This document shows, piece after piece, positions 26,485 to 35,496 of a DNA stretch of 63,250 nt (positions are counted from its first letter, which is position 1; each line of letters begins with the position of its first letter). A model generated the notes under the pieces. The model was not told where the DNA came from. It was given only the letters and a program-made list of their open reading frames with translations, and did not search any database. Both the position numbers and the translations under genes were made by a program. Source of the DNA: Salinibacter altiplanensis (lineage in GTDB: Bacteria; Bacteroidota; Rhodothermia; Rhodothermales; Salinibacteraceae). The stretch covers positions 65,120 to 128,369 of the forward strand of contig NZ_NCQY01000009.1 of assembly GCF_002894645.1 (NCBI RefSeq), read 5' to 3'.

Positions 26485-27654
26485 TTACGCTTTACTATAA
26501 CTTCTTGTAGAGCATGCCATCAACAATAAGAATATAAAATTATATGTGTTTATAAAAGAGCCGTAAAATGCACCATATATTATTAGTGACACTATGAAAA
26601 CTGTTCCGTACCAATTAAGCCTCCTTACGGCATTAATAAATTCTTTGTAAAAGAAAAGGAAAATTGGTAAGACTGTGAGGCCATAAGAAGTTAGTACTGA
26701 CAACCACTTTGACTCAGAATGGCTAGGCGCATTTGGAAAATATGAGTATAAGTCAAAAGTTCCTACACCAAATAAGGGAGATGTACTGTAAATGTGTAGC
26801 AGATTGTTCGCGAGTAGGAGCCTTGGTGTATTTATTATTTCGCTAAGTGGTGGTCTGCTTGGAGATCTATAAATAACATAATTAATTATTTCAGGCGTAT
26901 CGTAAGATATTAAGTAAATCGGCAAGACTAGTACAGTATAAACTGTTACAATTGTGAATATGGGAACAAAGTACGTAAAGTACGTCACATTAAGATTGAT
27001 CAACAAATATATGAAAGTAAGTGCTAAAATTATTATATATGTGGTTCTATTTCCAGAAAACACTATAAAATACAACGACAGTACAATCGCCAACTTTTCT
27101 ACCAATCTACCCTTTTCACAAATAATATTTAATACAAGTACTGAGAATGAAAAGGCGGCGGAGTACGGTATAGTAGCAAATGGGAATAGTGATACGCGCC
27201 ACCACTGTACGTTATTCTCTCTAGGAGTTGGACCAGGGAAGTAGCCATACTCATTTACTCCTATGTGGTAAGATACAACCGCGACTACTACACTCAAAAA
27301 GAAGAGCTTATTTACAAATCTAACATTGACTGATATGTCATGCTTGTATATAGTGTATATCGGGACAACAAAAACTACCAGTCTTAAGAAGGCTCTTGCA
27401 TCTCCATTCGTTACACATGATAATGCCCCTATCAACAATGATATTAGTAGTAATTTAGTCTTTTTATGGATACGTACGGTAGCTACTGAATAAAATGACA
27501 ATAGTACAAATAAAAGTATTGGACCTACTTTAAGTATATGTCGTATACTTCCAGCCTCAATAGTAACGCTTTTCGGCACAAATGTTAACCATACCCAATA
27601 GTATACCAATAAATACTTGAACAAAAAATAGTATATACTTTTAGATAGATTCAC
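26485..27654 (-). CDS. O-antigen/capsule polymerase-like (Wzy) membrane protein
   Basis: 389 residues, almost entirely hydrophobic, with about 11 predicted membrane helices and a larger external loop near residues 255-325 (NYVIYRSPSRPP, then LFGVGTFDLYSYFPNAPSHSESKWL). The loop contains the GxGxxD...H.S layout seen in Wzy and O-antigen ligase families. The topology, low sequence conservation and cluster position support a polymerase that joins repeat units in the periplasm. It is very AT-rich. Distinguishing Wzy from a ligase (WaaL) is not possible here. Confidence 0.75.
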   Translation of the reverse strand: MNLSKSIYYFLFKYLLVYYWVWLTFVPKSVTIEAGSIRHILKVGPILLFVLLSFYSVATVRIHKKTKLLLISLLIGALSCVTNGDARAFLRLVVFVVPIYTIYKHDISVNVRFVNKLFFLSVVVAVVSYHIGVNEYGYFPGPTPRENNVQWWRVSLFPFATIPYSAAFSFSVLVLNIICEKGRLVEKLAIVLSLYFIVFSGNRTTYIIILALTFIYLLINLNVTYFTYFVPIFTIVTVYTVLVLPIYLISYDTPEIINYVIYRSPSRPPLSEIINTPRLLLANNLLHIYSTSPLFGVGTFDLYSYFPNAPSHSESKWLSVLTSYGLTVLPIFLFFYKEFINAVRRLNWYGTVFIVSLIIYGAFYGSFINTYNFIFLLLMACSTRSYSKA

Positions 27655-27666
27655 TTCGTAAAGTAA

Positions 27667-28992
27667 TCAAAGTTTTCTTCGTATTTCACCAATATTGTTT
27701 ACTCCGCTAGCACTGCAAGTGTTATCGATAACTTTCTCAATAATTCTTCCTACAAGTCCAGATGACTTACCAAAATATTCTGTTTGCAATGTTTCACAGT
27801 ATGGCTTAGCTTTATGTTTTACATCTGGCTTTTCAGAGGATAACTGTGAGACTACTTCCACAGCTTCTTCCACGTTTTCAGCTTTTATCGTCATACCAGT
27901 CTCGACAAAGCCGTACCGATCACCCCCAAAGTCTCCGAAGTCAAAGAAGATTGGAAGTACATTCATTAGACAAGCTTCGAGGTGTATTCCAGAAGCTCCG
28001 GCAATAACCGCATCAACTTCTTTGAGAAATCGGAATGATTCTTCCCTCCTCGAATCTGAAAACTTGAAACACATTTTTTTGGCGACTTTTCTCCATTCTT
28101 CTTTTCGTTCGTCTGCTGGATGGGGTCTTATAGTAAACTCAATCTCAGAATTTTTTTCTTGAACGGCATCCAAAAGTTCTACTACCTCTACAACTGGATC
28201 TAGACGGTTAGTACAAATTCCAAGAGTTCGGACCGCTGTTGAATTGTTCTCATATACAGCATACTCGTCAAGCTTCGGGATTCCAGCCAGAAAAACGGTA
28301 GTGTTGGATGAAATACCAGCTACCTTGTACTTTTCCAATGTTTTACGCCCGTATAGAAATGCGAAATCATAGGTAAGAGGAGGAAAATTACTAGTGACGG
28401 ACGCGTGTTGTATGTATGCAACAGGTATACCTAACTCCTCAGCTGCCCTAGCAATCCCGCACGACCAAACGACGTGGTCATTTGATATTAAGAGTAGGGA
28501 TGGGTCTGCTTTCTTCAATCTTTTATATGAGACTAAATAGTACCCGTAGGTGATAAGGTAGTTATGAAATGCCTTCCTTATCGATTTCCTCTTGAATGAA
28601 TCAGCTTTAATGTACAAGTATGCTAACAATGGTATATAAAAGAGTGATAGTATGTACGCTAATGTTAGATCATACTTAAGACACCCATTTTTCTTTTTAT
28701 TTTTGTTGAATATATAACTTCTTTTTATTTCATTAGCAACTGGTTTTAATGCTGAGTACTGGTTTTCAGTTGCGGCGAATACAAATACGCTACCTTCTCT
28801 AAGCTCCCTATAATTAACTAGGGTGACCGATAAAAAGCTGGCAACTAAATTATATATATATCTACCGGACTCATAAAATATCGTCTTATTCCGTATATAT
28901 GAGTACTCCATTCTACCCATTCCTTCATTACTAAACCCATAGTTCAGCCTAAACAAATCTAAGCCTAAAGATGTTTTTACAGCTTCTAGCAT
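27667..28992 (-). CDS. GT-B-type transferase, polysialyltransferase/CDP-glycerol-transferase-like
   Basis: 441 residues. The N-terminal half is variable with one hydrophobic stretch (YILSLFYIPLLAYLYI, near residue 115). The C-terminal half has conserved-looking motifs: VAYIQHASVTSNFPPL, DFAFLYGRKTLEKY, IEFTIRPHPADERKEEW and AVIAGASGIHLEACLMNVLPIFF. This His-Pro (RPHP) and AGASGIHLEA layout occurs in transferases that use CMP-sialic acid or CDP-glycerol donors. It lies next in line after the CMP-nonulosonate genes, so it may transfer the nonulosonic acid. That link is inferred. AT-rich. Confidence 0.6.
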   Translation of the reverse strand: MLEAVKTSLGLDLFRLNYGFSNEGMGRMEYSYIRNKTIFYESGRYIYNLVASFLSVTLVNYRELREGSVFVFAATENQYSALKPVANEIKRSYIFNKNKKKNGCLKYDLTLAYILSLFYIPLLAYLYIKADSFKRKSIRKAFHNYLITYGYYLVSYKRLKKADPSLLLISNDHVVWSCGIARAAEELGIPVAYIQHASVTSNFPPLTYDFAFLYGRKTLEKYKVAGISSNTTVFLAGIPKLDEYAVYENNSTAVRTLGICTNRLDPVVEVVELLDAVQEKNSEIEFTIRPHPADERKEEWRKVAKKMCFKFSDSRREESFRFLKEVDAVIAGASGIHLEACLMNVLPIFFDFGDFGGDRYGFVETGMTIKAENVEEAVEVVSQLSSEKPDVKHKAKPYCETLQTEYFGKSSGLVGRIIEKVIDNTCSASGVNNIGEIRRKL

Positions 28993-29246
28993 AAATTAAT
29001 ATTTATGATATCACAACTTATACTTCACTAATGTTTCGTATTTAAAATATACCTTTTTATCATCACGAAATACGCTCTTTTTCTCAAGTCATACTTGCAC
29101 ATTCTGCTTATTCATTTTATTTATCAGTTTGTATAACAATAATTGATTTTATATATTTAATGATTCTTTTTTAAGTGATTTTAGTGCGGTTTTTATAATT
29201 TATTTTATCCAGCTAGAAGTATACATTATCAATTAAACTAACTCAT

Positions 29247-29930
29247 TTATCTTTTCAAACTTATCTCACACCATTCCAAGTCTAATTTCGTATCTATGTC
29301 TATCGATCGCTCTGGTGGCATCGGACAACCAATAGTTTCGCCTGTGAAAAACGTTCTGCGCTTTTTGAGATGCTCGGATTGTGCAACATAGACGGCACCA
29401 TTCACAACATAGGTATCATCAGCATCCTGACGACGCGTAATAGTCTCTTCTCCTTCCATTACTGGTTCTAGGCGATAATTATCTCCCAGCAAATACATCC
29501 ACTGTGGGAGCTTATCGGTCTTTGTTACTGTCACACAAACTGGTGCATTGTTCTCATTACACAAGTTAATGGTGGTGTCGATATCACCTGCAGTTCGGAG
29601 CGGCGAAGTGGGCTGGAGTAACACGACGTACTCGTGTGATCCAACTTGATCTATGGCGTGAAGTAATGCGTCGATGCTCGGTGTATCGTCTTGGGCCAGC
29701 TCCGCAGGGCGCCGAAACGGGACCTCGCAGCCATATTCCATCGCCACGCTCATAATCTCATCATCGTCACTGGAGAGAACAAGGCGATCAAGATATTCCG
29801 ACTGGTGTCCAGCCTCAATCGTCCAGGCAAGCAGAGGCTTTCCGGCAAGTTCTCGGACATTCTTACGCGGAAGCCCCTTCGATCCTCCGCGTGCAAGGAT
29901 GACTCCAAGAACACTTTTTCCGTCGATCAT
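29247..29930 (-). CDS. legF: CMP-nonulosonic acid cytidylyltransferase (NeuA/LegF-like)
   Basis: 227 residues. The N-terminal motif LGVILARGGSKGLPRKNV is the CTP-binding signature, followed by LVLSSDDDEIMSVA, VVLLQPTSPLRTAGDID and a C-terminal DIDTKLDLEWCE with metal-binding Asp residues. It activates a 9-carbon sugar acid with CTP to CMP-sugar. It overlaps the upstream nucleotidyltransferase gene by 4 bp and is the last gene of the nonulosonate operon. The following ~250 bp (28993-29246) are AT-rich with no gene. Confidence 0.88.
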   Translation of the reverse strand: MIDGKSVLGVILARGGSKGLPRKNVRELAGKPLLAWTIEAGHQSEYLDRLVLSSDDDEIMSVAMEYGCEVPFRRPAELAQDDTPSIDALLHAIDQVGSHEYVVLLQPTSPLRTAGDIDTTINLCNENNAPVCVTVTKTDKLPQWMYLLGDNYRLEPVMEGEETITRRQDADDTYVVNGAVYVAQSEHLKKRRTFFTGETIGCPMPPERSIDIDTKLDLEWCEISLKR

Positions 29931-30976
29931 TCCTTAAATACCTCCTCGAATTCTCCATTTGCACGTCGAAAATCTTCCTTCTGTCCCACATCCTGCCAAT
30001 ACTCCCGAACTGGAAACACGGAGGTGTCTGCTCCTCGATCAATGAGTGCCTCGAAGAGTTCCGTCATGTCGAAGAACTCGTTCTGCGGCACAAGATCGAG
30101 CGTTTTAGGCTCCAGAATGTAAATGCCGGCATTTACGAAGTAACGCTCCCTAGGCTTTTCTTCTATCCCCGTCATACATTGCTCCTCGGTCTCGATGACC
30201 CCGTAAGGGACCTGTGTTTCGTACTCACGCACGCACATCGTGGCAACTGCACCCTGATCGCGGTGATAGTCGAGCAGGTGCACGAAATTGAGCTTCGTAA
30301 GCAGATCCCCATTCATCACGATCAACGACTCATCCGGACGCTCCGGAAATAATGAGAGCGGGCCCGCCGTGCCGAGGCGCTGTTCTTCGTGAAGATACGT
30401 GATGTCTATGTCCCAATCACTTCCATCTCTAAAATAGTCTTCAATCATGCCAGACTTATAGTTCACTGAGAGATAGAACCGGTGGAAGCCGTGCGCGATG
30501 AAACCTTCTATGATCGTTTCAAGGATTGGCTGGTCGCCCACCTCCAGGAGCGGCTTCGGACAGTCTTCAGTAAGCGGACGGAGCCGCGTGCCGAGTCCCC
30601 CCGCCATAATCACAACAGGATTAGGGTGCGTTTCCGGCTCCAGTAAATCGTCGAGCACCTCAATGCCCACCACGCGGCCGTCGTCGTCCACTATTGGGAT
30701 CTGATGGATTTGGCGGGCCTGCATCGTGTCGATTAGGCTCTGTCGGTCTTGCTGCGGGCGCGCCATGATCGGGCTCTCGTTCATCACAGATTGCACAGGC
30801 ACGTCGAGATCGATGTCCTGTAGGATGGCCCGCCGGATGTCTCCGTCGGTCACAACGCCCTTCAGCCGGTCATCGGCATCGGTGATGAGAGCAATCTGAA
30901 CGCCACCCGCGTCGATGACTTCCAGGGCCTCCCGGATGGTCTGATTTGTATGGGTCGAAATGTCGCGCCACTTCAT
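29927..30976 (-). CDS. ptmE: CBS-domain nucleotidyltransferase (PtmE-like)
   Basis: 349 residues. Two CBS domains fill residues 1 to ~115 (MKWRDISTHTNQTIREALE, VVTDGDIRRAIL and a second copy with IPIVDDDGRVVGIE). A nucleotidyltransferase domain follows (VIMAGGLGTRLRPLTEDCPKP, MNGDLLTKLNF). This CBS-NTase arrangement is that of PtmE, which makes GDP-glucosamine for legionaminic acid in Campylobacter. It therefore supports a GDP-linked nonulosonate pathway. Start and stop overlap its neighbours closely, as in one operon. Confidence 0.85.
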   Translation of the reverse strand: MKWRDISTHTNQTIREALEVIDAGGVQIALITDADDRLKGVVTDGDIRRAILQDIDLDVPVQSVMNESPIMARPQQDRQSLIDTMQARQIHQIPIVDDDGRVVGIEVLDDLLEPETHPNPVVIMAGGLGTRLRPLTEDCPKPLLEVGDQPILETIIEGFIAHGFHRFYLSVNYKSGMIEDYFRDGSDWDIDITYLHEEQRLGTAGPLSLFPERPDESLIVMNGDLLTKLNFVHLLDYHRDQGAVATMCVREYETQVPYGVIETEEQCMTGIEEKPRERYFVNAGIYILEPKTLDLVPQNEFFDMTELFEALIDRGADTSVFPVREYWQDVGQKEDFRRANGEFEEVFKE

Positions 30977-30991
30977 CGAGTTGGAAGTGTA

Positions 30992-31987
30992 TTATTCGGA
31001 TTCGAGATCTGAGAGACGGCGTTCTAACTCCTCAACTTTCTTTGAGAGCCGGTCCACTTCGTGTCGGAGATTCACGCCAAATGTCGTACCAATCGGACAA
31101 TCCGGCGTCCGCGAGTTGATAATCTCGCCGTCCCAGTCTGCAATCCCTGTGATCTGGAGCGTGGTATCACCCGTCTTCACGGTAACACTGCCCTCTTGGC
31201 GACCAACGACGGTTCCCGGCCGATCAATATACCCGGGAGCCTGGGGAATTTTTTTCGATTGGAGGATTATGGTTGGCTCCCCATCAAGCAGCGTGCGTGC
31301 ACCTGGGCCGGGGGGTGTGATTGCTCGAATAAGATTGTGAATCCGCTCTGAGGACCACGACCAGTCAATCCATTCATCCCCTTCTCGCCGACGACTGCAG
31401 TAAAATCCCACGGGATGGATTTCCGACTGTGGAACTGAAGAGACCCCATCTTGCTGTATGTCCTCAAGGGCCTCAAGAACCGAGCTTGCACAAAGCTCTA
31501 CAGCCTTGTCGAGAAGAGACCGGTAGTCGTCTTCTGGCGTTATTGCCGCAAATTGCTGAGCTACGATGTCTCCAGTATCTATGTCCTCATCGATATAATG
31601 CACTGTAACTCCAAACCGATCTTCCCCATTAATGAGTGCCCAATTTAGTACATTTCGTCCACGGTAAAATGGTAGCTCACCCGCATGACAGTTAATAAAC
31701 CCTTTGGGGGCGAGGCTAAGTGCATCACTTCCTAAAATTTGATCATACGAGACTGATACATTGATGTCTGGCTCGTGCTCTCTGATTTTATTTAGGAAAG
31801 AAGGGTCGTTTACGTTCGCTGGCGTGAAAAAGGAAAGAGCCCTCTCCTCGGCATACGCATGCAATATAGAATCAGGAGTCGGATGACGAGCAACCACAAA
31901 TGCGGTCTGGATCTCAGGATCGTCCTCAATCTTTTCGAGCGTCCGGTGTGCCCAGCGCCCATCCCCGAAGAATCCAACTCGCATCAT
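30992..31987 (-). CDS. Sugar N-formyltransferase with C-terminal coiled coil
   Basis: 331 residues. The formyltransferase triad is present: Asn99 and His101 in GFINCHAGELPFYRGRN, and Asp137 in DEDIDTGDI. Residues 205-300 form a C-terminal domain similar to the OB-like part of Fmt relatives. The last ~25 residues (RLSKKVEELERRLSDLE) are a coiled coil that may oligomerise it. It overlaps the nonulosonate synthase gene by 4 bp and so is integral to that operon. It occupies the place of the N-acetyltransferase LegH. The likely substrate is the 4-amino group of the pathway intermediate; this is inferred. Confidence 0.78.
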   Translation of the reverse strand: MMRVGFFGDGRWAHRTLEKIEDDPEIQTAFVVARHPTPDSILHAYAEERALSFFTPANVNDPSFLNKIREHEPDINVSVSYDQILGSDALSLAPKGFINCHAGELPFYRGRNVLNWALINGEDRFGVTVHYIDEDIDTGDIVAQQFAAITPEDDYRSLLDKAVELCASSVLEALEDIQQDGVSSVPQSEIHPVGFYCSRRREGDEWIDWSWSSERIHNLIRAITPPGPGARTLLDGEPTIILQSKKIPQAPGYIDRPGTVVGRQEGSVTVKTGDTTLQITGIADWDGEIINSRTPDCPIGTTFGVNLRHEVDRLSKKVEELERRLSDLESE

Positions 31988-33081
31988 TCTATGATCTGAT
32001 CCTCTGAATGATAATTCTTTTTTGCCTCGCTCCCCAAAATCGACCAGTATCGCATCGGTGATAGACCGTCCCCCGGCCGCTTAAAGCCAAGATTTTCTTC
32101 GGTGAACGTCTCTCCCTTCTCAATTGCCTGGATTGCCACGATGCTCTTCCGCGCTACCGAACGATTTTTCCACTCTGGATCTGCCGGTGCTTTTACCGAA
32201 TTGCCGAGTGCCCTCTCCACGTCGCGAATGCCCTGAATCATGTCACGCAGCTCATCGGGTTCCAATGAGGCTTCGTGATCTGGTCCTGGAAGAGCTCGGT
32301 CGAGCGTAAAATGCTTCTCGATTACAGTCGCACAGCGAGCGGCCGCGGCAATGGGTACGGCAATGCCCTCTGTATGGTCGGAAAGTCCCACCGGGAGATC
32401 AAATGCCTGGCGGAGCGTGTCTATGGCTTGGAGATTTACCGACGCAACCGGAGCCGGGTACTCCGTCGTGCAGTGGAGCACCGTTACGTTCTCCGAAAGC
32501 GCGTTCTGTCCCTGCTCCGACGCGAAGACTCGCTGCAAGTCTTGAGGTTCGGGTTGGTTTCCATCGTGCGCGTACCCGTACGCCAGTACAGAGAGCGCCT
32601 GCTCCACCTCCCCGAGCATCCCCATACCCGTAGATAAAATCACTGGTCGGCCGAGGCGAGCAATAGAGAGAAGAAGCGGGCCGTTGGTGAGCTCCCCGGA
32701 CCCAATCTTGATACGAGGAACGTCAAACTCCTCCGCAAGAAACCGGGCACTCTGTGCGTCGAACGGCGTCGAGAGAAACTGAATGTCCTGCTCGTCGCAG
32801 TGCTTAGCAATTGCATGGTGGTGCTCCGGGCTAAGCTCCAGCGCCCGTAACATATCGGCCTGCGACTCTTCCCCGTCGGTCGTATTCTGCTGGTAGTCCG
32901 CTTTGGACGTTTCTTCGGAGACCAGTTTCTCGACCTGAAAGGTCTGAAACTTAACGGCATCCGCCCCAGCCTCGCTGGCGACCTCAATGAGGTCTCTTGC
33001 CATCTCCAGAGAGCCGTTATGATTCACGCCGGCCTCGGCGATAATGTAAGTGGACGAATGCTTCAATTGCTCCGAGGGCAT
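31984..33081 (-). CDS. legI: Nonulosonic acid synthase (NeuB/LegI-like)
   Basis: 365 residues. The TIM-barrel NeuB domain covers 1 to ~285 (IIAEAGVNHNGS, AVKFQTFQVEKLVS, IGSGELTNGPLL, VILSTGMGMLGEVE, VLHCTTEYPAP, GLSDHTEG). The C-terminal SAF (antifreeze-like) domain begins near 300 (RKSIVAIQAIEKGETFTEENL). It condenses a 6-carbon N-acyl sugar with phosphoenolpyruvate to a nonulosonate. The neighbours LegG and LegC point to legionaminic-type rather than sialic acid. There is only a 4-bp gap from LegG. Confidence 0.9.
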   Translation of the reverse strand: MPSEQLKHSSTYIIAEAGVNHNGSLEMARDLIEVASEAGADAVKFQTFQVEKLVSEETSKADYQQNTTDGEESQADMLRALELSPEHHHAIAKHCDEQDIQFLSTPFDAQSARFLAEEFDVPRIKIGSGELTNGPLLLSIARLGRPVILSTGMGMLGEVEQALSVLAYGYAHDGNQPEPQDLQRVFASEQGQNALSENVTVLHCTTEYPAPVASVNLQAIDTLRQAFDLPVGLSDHTEGIAVPIAAAARCATVIEKHFTLDRALPGPDHEASLEPDELRDMIQGIRDVERALGNSVKAPADPEWKNRSVARKSIVAIQAIEKGETFTEENLGFKRPGDGLSPMRYWSILGSEAKKNYHSEDQIIE

Positions 33082-33085
33082 GTGT

Positions 33086-34267
33086 CTATATCGTTTTTTC
33101 CAAAGCAGCAGGAAGGTCGTAAAATGTTTTTCGCGGACTGTCTATGTCTGCCTGCTTGAGGTGACAATGAATGCGAGTTGCGGCCTTCCCATCTCCGTAT
33201 GGGGACTCAACCTTTTCTATTTGGCTTTGGAAGTCGTCGGATAGTGCTTTCTCGATCGCTTCAATGATCTCTTCGGATTTTTCTGCGCAATCGATGATAG
33301 ACTCAGCTCTCAAACGACCCTTCTGTCGAGCTCCCACATTAACAGTAGGCACGGGAACAGCAGGGGCCTCAATGATACCACTCGAAGAGTTTCCTAAGAC
33401 AAGATCTACGTGATGTAGGGCACTTAGGTATCGACGCTGCCCCAGAGAGGTATAAACGTTCGCTCGCGATCCCAACGCCTCAGCGTATTCTTCTATTCTA
33501 CGATTAATAATGCGGCCTTCCGTGTCGGCATTTGAGTTCGTGAAGATCAATCGCGCGTCCGGGAAGTGATCAAGTGCCTGCAACAACTCATTAATCCCCT
33601 GCTCGGAAGACTTGTTCTCTAGCGTGACCGGATGGTAGGTGATTAAAAATGTCGGCTCTCCCAGCTGGAAGTCGATTGAACGCTCAAATTCGTCACGGTC
33701 GAGCAAATCTAGCCTACTTAAATGATCGAGCTGAGGAGCGCCATAATTTTTGACTCGATCAGGATGCTCTCCTAACTGGATTACTCGTTCTCGATGCGGC
33801 TCAGCCGTTACGTAGTGGTACAGGGCCATTTTCGTGATGGAGTGCCGTATGGCTTCATCAAAAGCTCCTTCCGTTGTCTCCCCTCCGTAAGCATGAGCAA
33901 TTGGAATTCGCGCTACTAAGGCTGCCTGTGCAGCAGACAGTGCCTCAAACCGATCACAGGGAATCAGGGCAACATCGGGGTCGAGTCGGTCAAATGCCTC
34001 CGCGAAACCGATCGTCCCAAGCCCCATGGACTTCGCGACCCCGACGGGCGTATCGCTTGAAAGCAACATCTCCACCTTTTCATCAATCTCAAAACCATCC
34101 TCTTCAATCGCCTGGTAGGTAAGCCCAAATTCAGGAGAAAGGTGCATTCCCGTCGCAATGATCTGAAGTTCCAGATCCGGGTCCTGCTGAATTTCGTGCA
34201 GCACCCACTGCATCAACCCGTATTCCGCTCGCGTACCCGTTACGAAGCAAATTCTTCGCTTGGCCAT
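33086..34267 (-). CDS. legG: UDP/GDP-sugar 2-epimerase, hydrolysing (NeuC/LegG-like)
   Basis: 393 residues. Family motifs are the N-terminal CFVTGTRAEYGLMQWVL, the HAYGGETTEGAFDEAIRHSI block near residue 125, LGNSSSGIIEAPAVPVPTVN near 320 and the following GARQKGR. The enzyme releases the nucleotide and inverts C2, giving the 6-carbon precursor for LegI. It sits between LegC and LegI in operon order with short spacers. Whether it uses GDP- or UDP-sugar is not readable from sequence, though the PtmE-like gene favours GDP. Confidence 0.9.
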   Translation of the reverse strand: MAKRRICFVTGTRAEYGLMQWVLHEIQQDPDLELQIIATGMHLSPEFGLTYQAIEEDGFEIDEKVEMLLSSDTPVGVAKSMGLGTIGFAEAFDRLDPDVALIPCDRFEALSAAQAALVARIPIAHAYGGETTEGAFDEAIRHSITKMALYHYVTAEPHRERVIQLGEHPDRVKNYGAPQLDHLSRLDLLDRDEFERSIDFQLGEPTFLITYHPVTLENKSSEQGINELLQALDHFPDARLIFTNSNADTEGRIINRRIEEYAEALGSRANVYTSLGQRRYLSALHHVDLVLGNSSSGIIEAPAVPVPTVNVGARQKGRLRAESIIDCAEKSEEIIEAIEKALSDDFQSQIEKVESPYGDGKAATRIHCHLKQADIDSPRKTFYDLPAALEKTI

Positions 34268-34296
34268 TCCGGAAATCGCTATCGTGTGAAAGCAGT

Positions 34297-35478
34297 TTAT
34301 CTCCCGAGAAAAACGCTGCTCGGAATATTGATAAGACGCCGATAGATGCTCTCAGCCACGGAAACGTCCATTCGCGGGCAGTCTTCGTACATCGGAAGTT
34401 TATGCATCGGCTTCCAGGCCGGCCGCGTCATGAGATCATTGTCGTTCAGCCGCGCGAGCACATCGTCTCGCCGGCCTTCTTGGTTTCCATCGAGGAGAAT
34501 TGCGTTCAGCCAGTAGTTGCTCCTTCCAAACGGGGGCTCCTCAAAAAAATTAACTCTTTCAACTTCAGCGAACGCTTTTCCGTAGCGCCTAGCCAGTTCT
34601 CGCTTATTTTCAAGATATGAGGGAAGCTGCTCAAGTTGTGCACACCCGAGGGCGGCATTTATATTGGGAAGCCGGTAGTTGTATCCCACGGTGTCGTGGT
34701 GGTATTCCCACTGGTGATCATTCTTCGCGACCTTCGTGAGATGCTTTGCGCGGTCGGCAAGGGCTTCGTCGTCCGTTAGAATAGCCCCACCTCCCCCAGT
34801 CGTAATGGTCTTATTTCCATTGAAGCTGAGAGCCGAGCACCGCCCCCATTGGCCCGTGTGTTCGCCCTTGTAGAAAGATCCAAGTGATTCCGCCGCATCT
34901 TCAACCATCTCCAGATGGTACTGATCGCACATGTCTTTCAGAGGATCGAGGTCCACCGGATGGCCGAATGTGTGCATCGGCACAATTGCTCGTATCCGCC
35001 GACCGGTCTTAGTGTTATAGCACTCACCGGAACGGACCTCCGCAATATCGTCGAGGTAATTCTCCACCTTTTCTGGATCTACCCCCAGGGTTTTCCACTC
35101 GCTATCCACGAAGTGCGGCACCGCCCTCAGATATGAAACGGCATTCGCCGTCGCGACAAACGTGAGTGCAGGCATCAATACCTCATCTCCCTCCTCCACC
35201 CCCACCAGTCGCAGCCCTACCTCCAGGGCCGCCGTTCCGTTGTTCACAGCCACGGCTCTCTCCACCCCTGTAAAATCTGCAATCTGCTCCTCGAACTGAT
35301 CGACGTACGACCCGACGGGCGAGACCCAGCCGGTGTCAATGCACTCCTTGACGTACTCCCATTCATTACCCTTGAAGGTCGGCTCGTGAAGGGCAACGAA
35401 CTCCTCCTGCGGACCAATGGCCGTCCGAACGGCCTCTTCAATTTGCGCCTCGAATGGTTTGCTCACGGCTAGTTCCAC
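34297..35478 (-). CDS. legC: LegC-family PLP-dependent aminotransferase
   Basis: 393 residues of the DegT/DnrJ/EryC1 fold. The PLP lysine is in ALSFNGNKTITTGGGG, with VEDAAESLGSFY upstream and a YNYRLPNINAALGCAQL motif. The N-terminal part (FVALHEPTFKGNEWEYVKECIDTGWVS) is characteristic of the LegC subgroup. It would add the 4-amino group to a 4-keto-6-deoxy nucleotide sugar. The dehydratase that makes this keto sugar (LegB) is not clearly present; see the next SDR gene. Confidence 0.9.
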   Translation of the reverse strand: MELAVSKPFEAQIEEAVRTAIGPQEEFVALHEPTFKGNEWEYVKECIDTGWVSPVGSYVDQFEEQIADFTGVERAVAVNNGTAALEVGLRLVGVEEGDEVLMPALTFVATANAVSYLRAVPHFVDSEWKTLGVDPEKVENYLDDIAEVRSGECYNTKTGRRIRAIVPMHTFGHPVDLDPLKDMCDQYHLEMVEDAAESLGSFYKGEHTGQWGRCSALSFNGNKTITTGGGGAILTDDEALADRAKHLTKVAKNDHQWEYHHDTVGYNYRLPNINAALGCAQLEQLPSYLENKRELARRYGKAFAEVERVNFFEEPPFGRSNYWLNAILLDGNQEGRRDDVLARLNDNDLMTRPAWKPMHKLPMYEDCPRMDVSVAESIYRRLINIPSSVFLGR

Positions 35479-35496
35479 GTTACGAAAAATCGCTCG

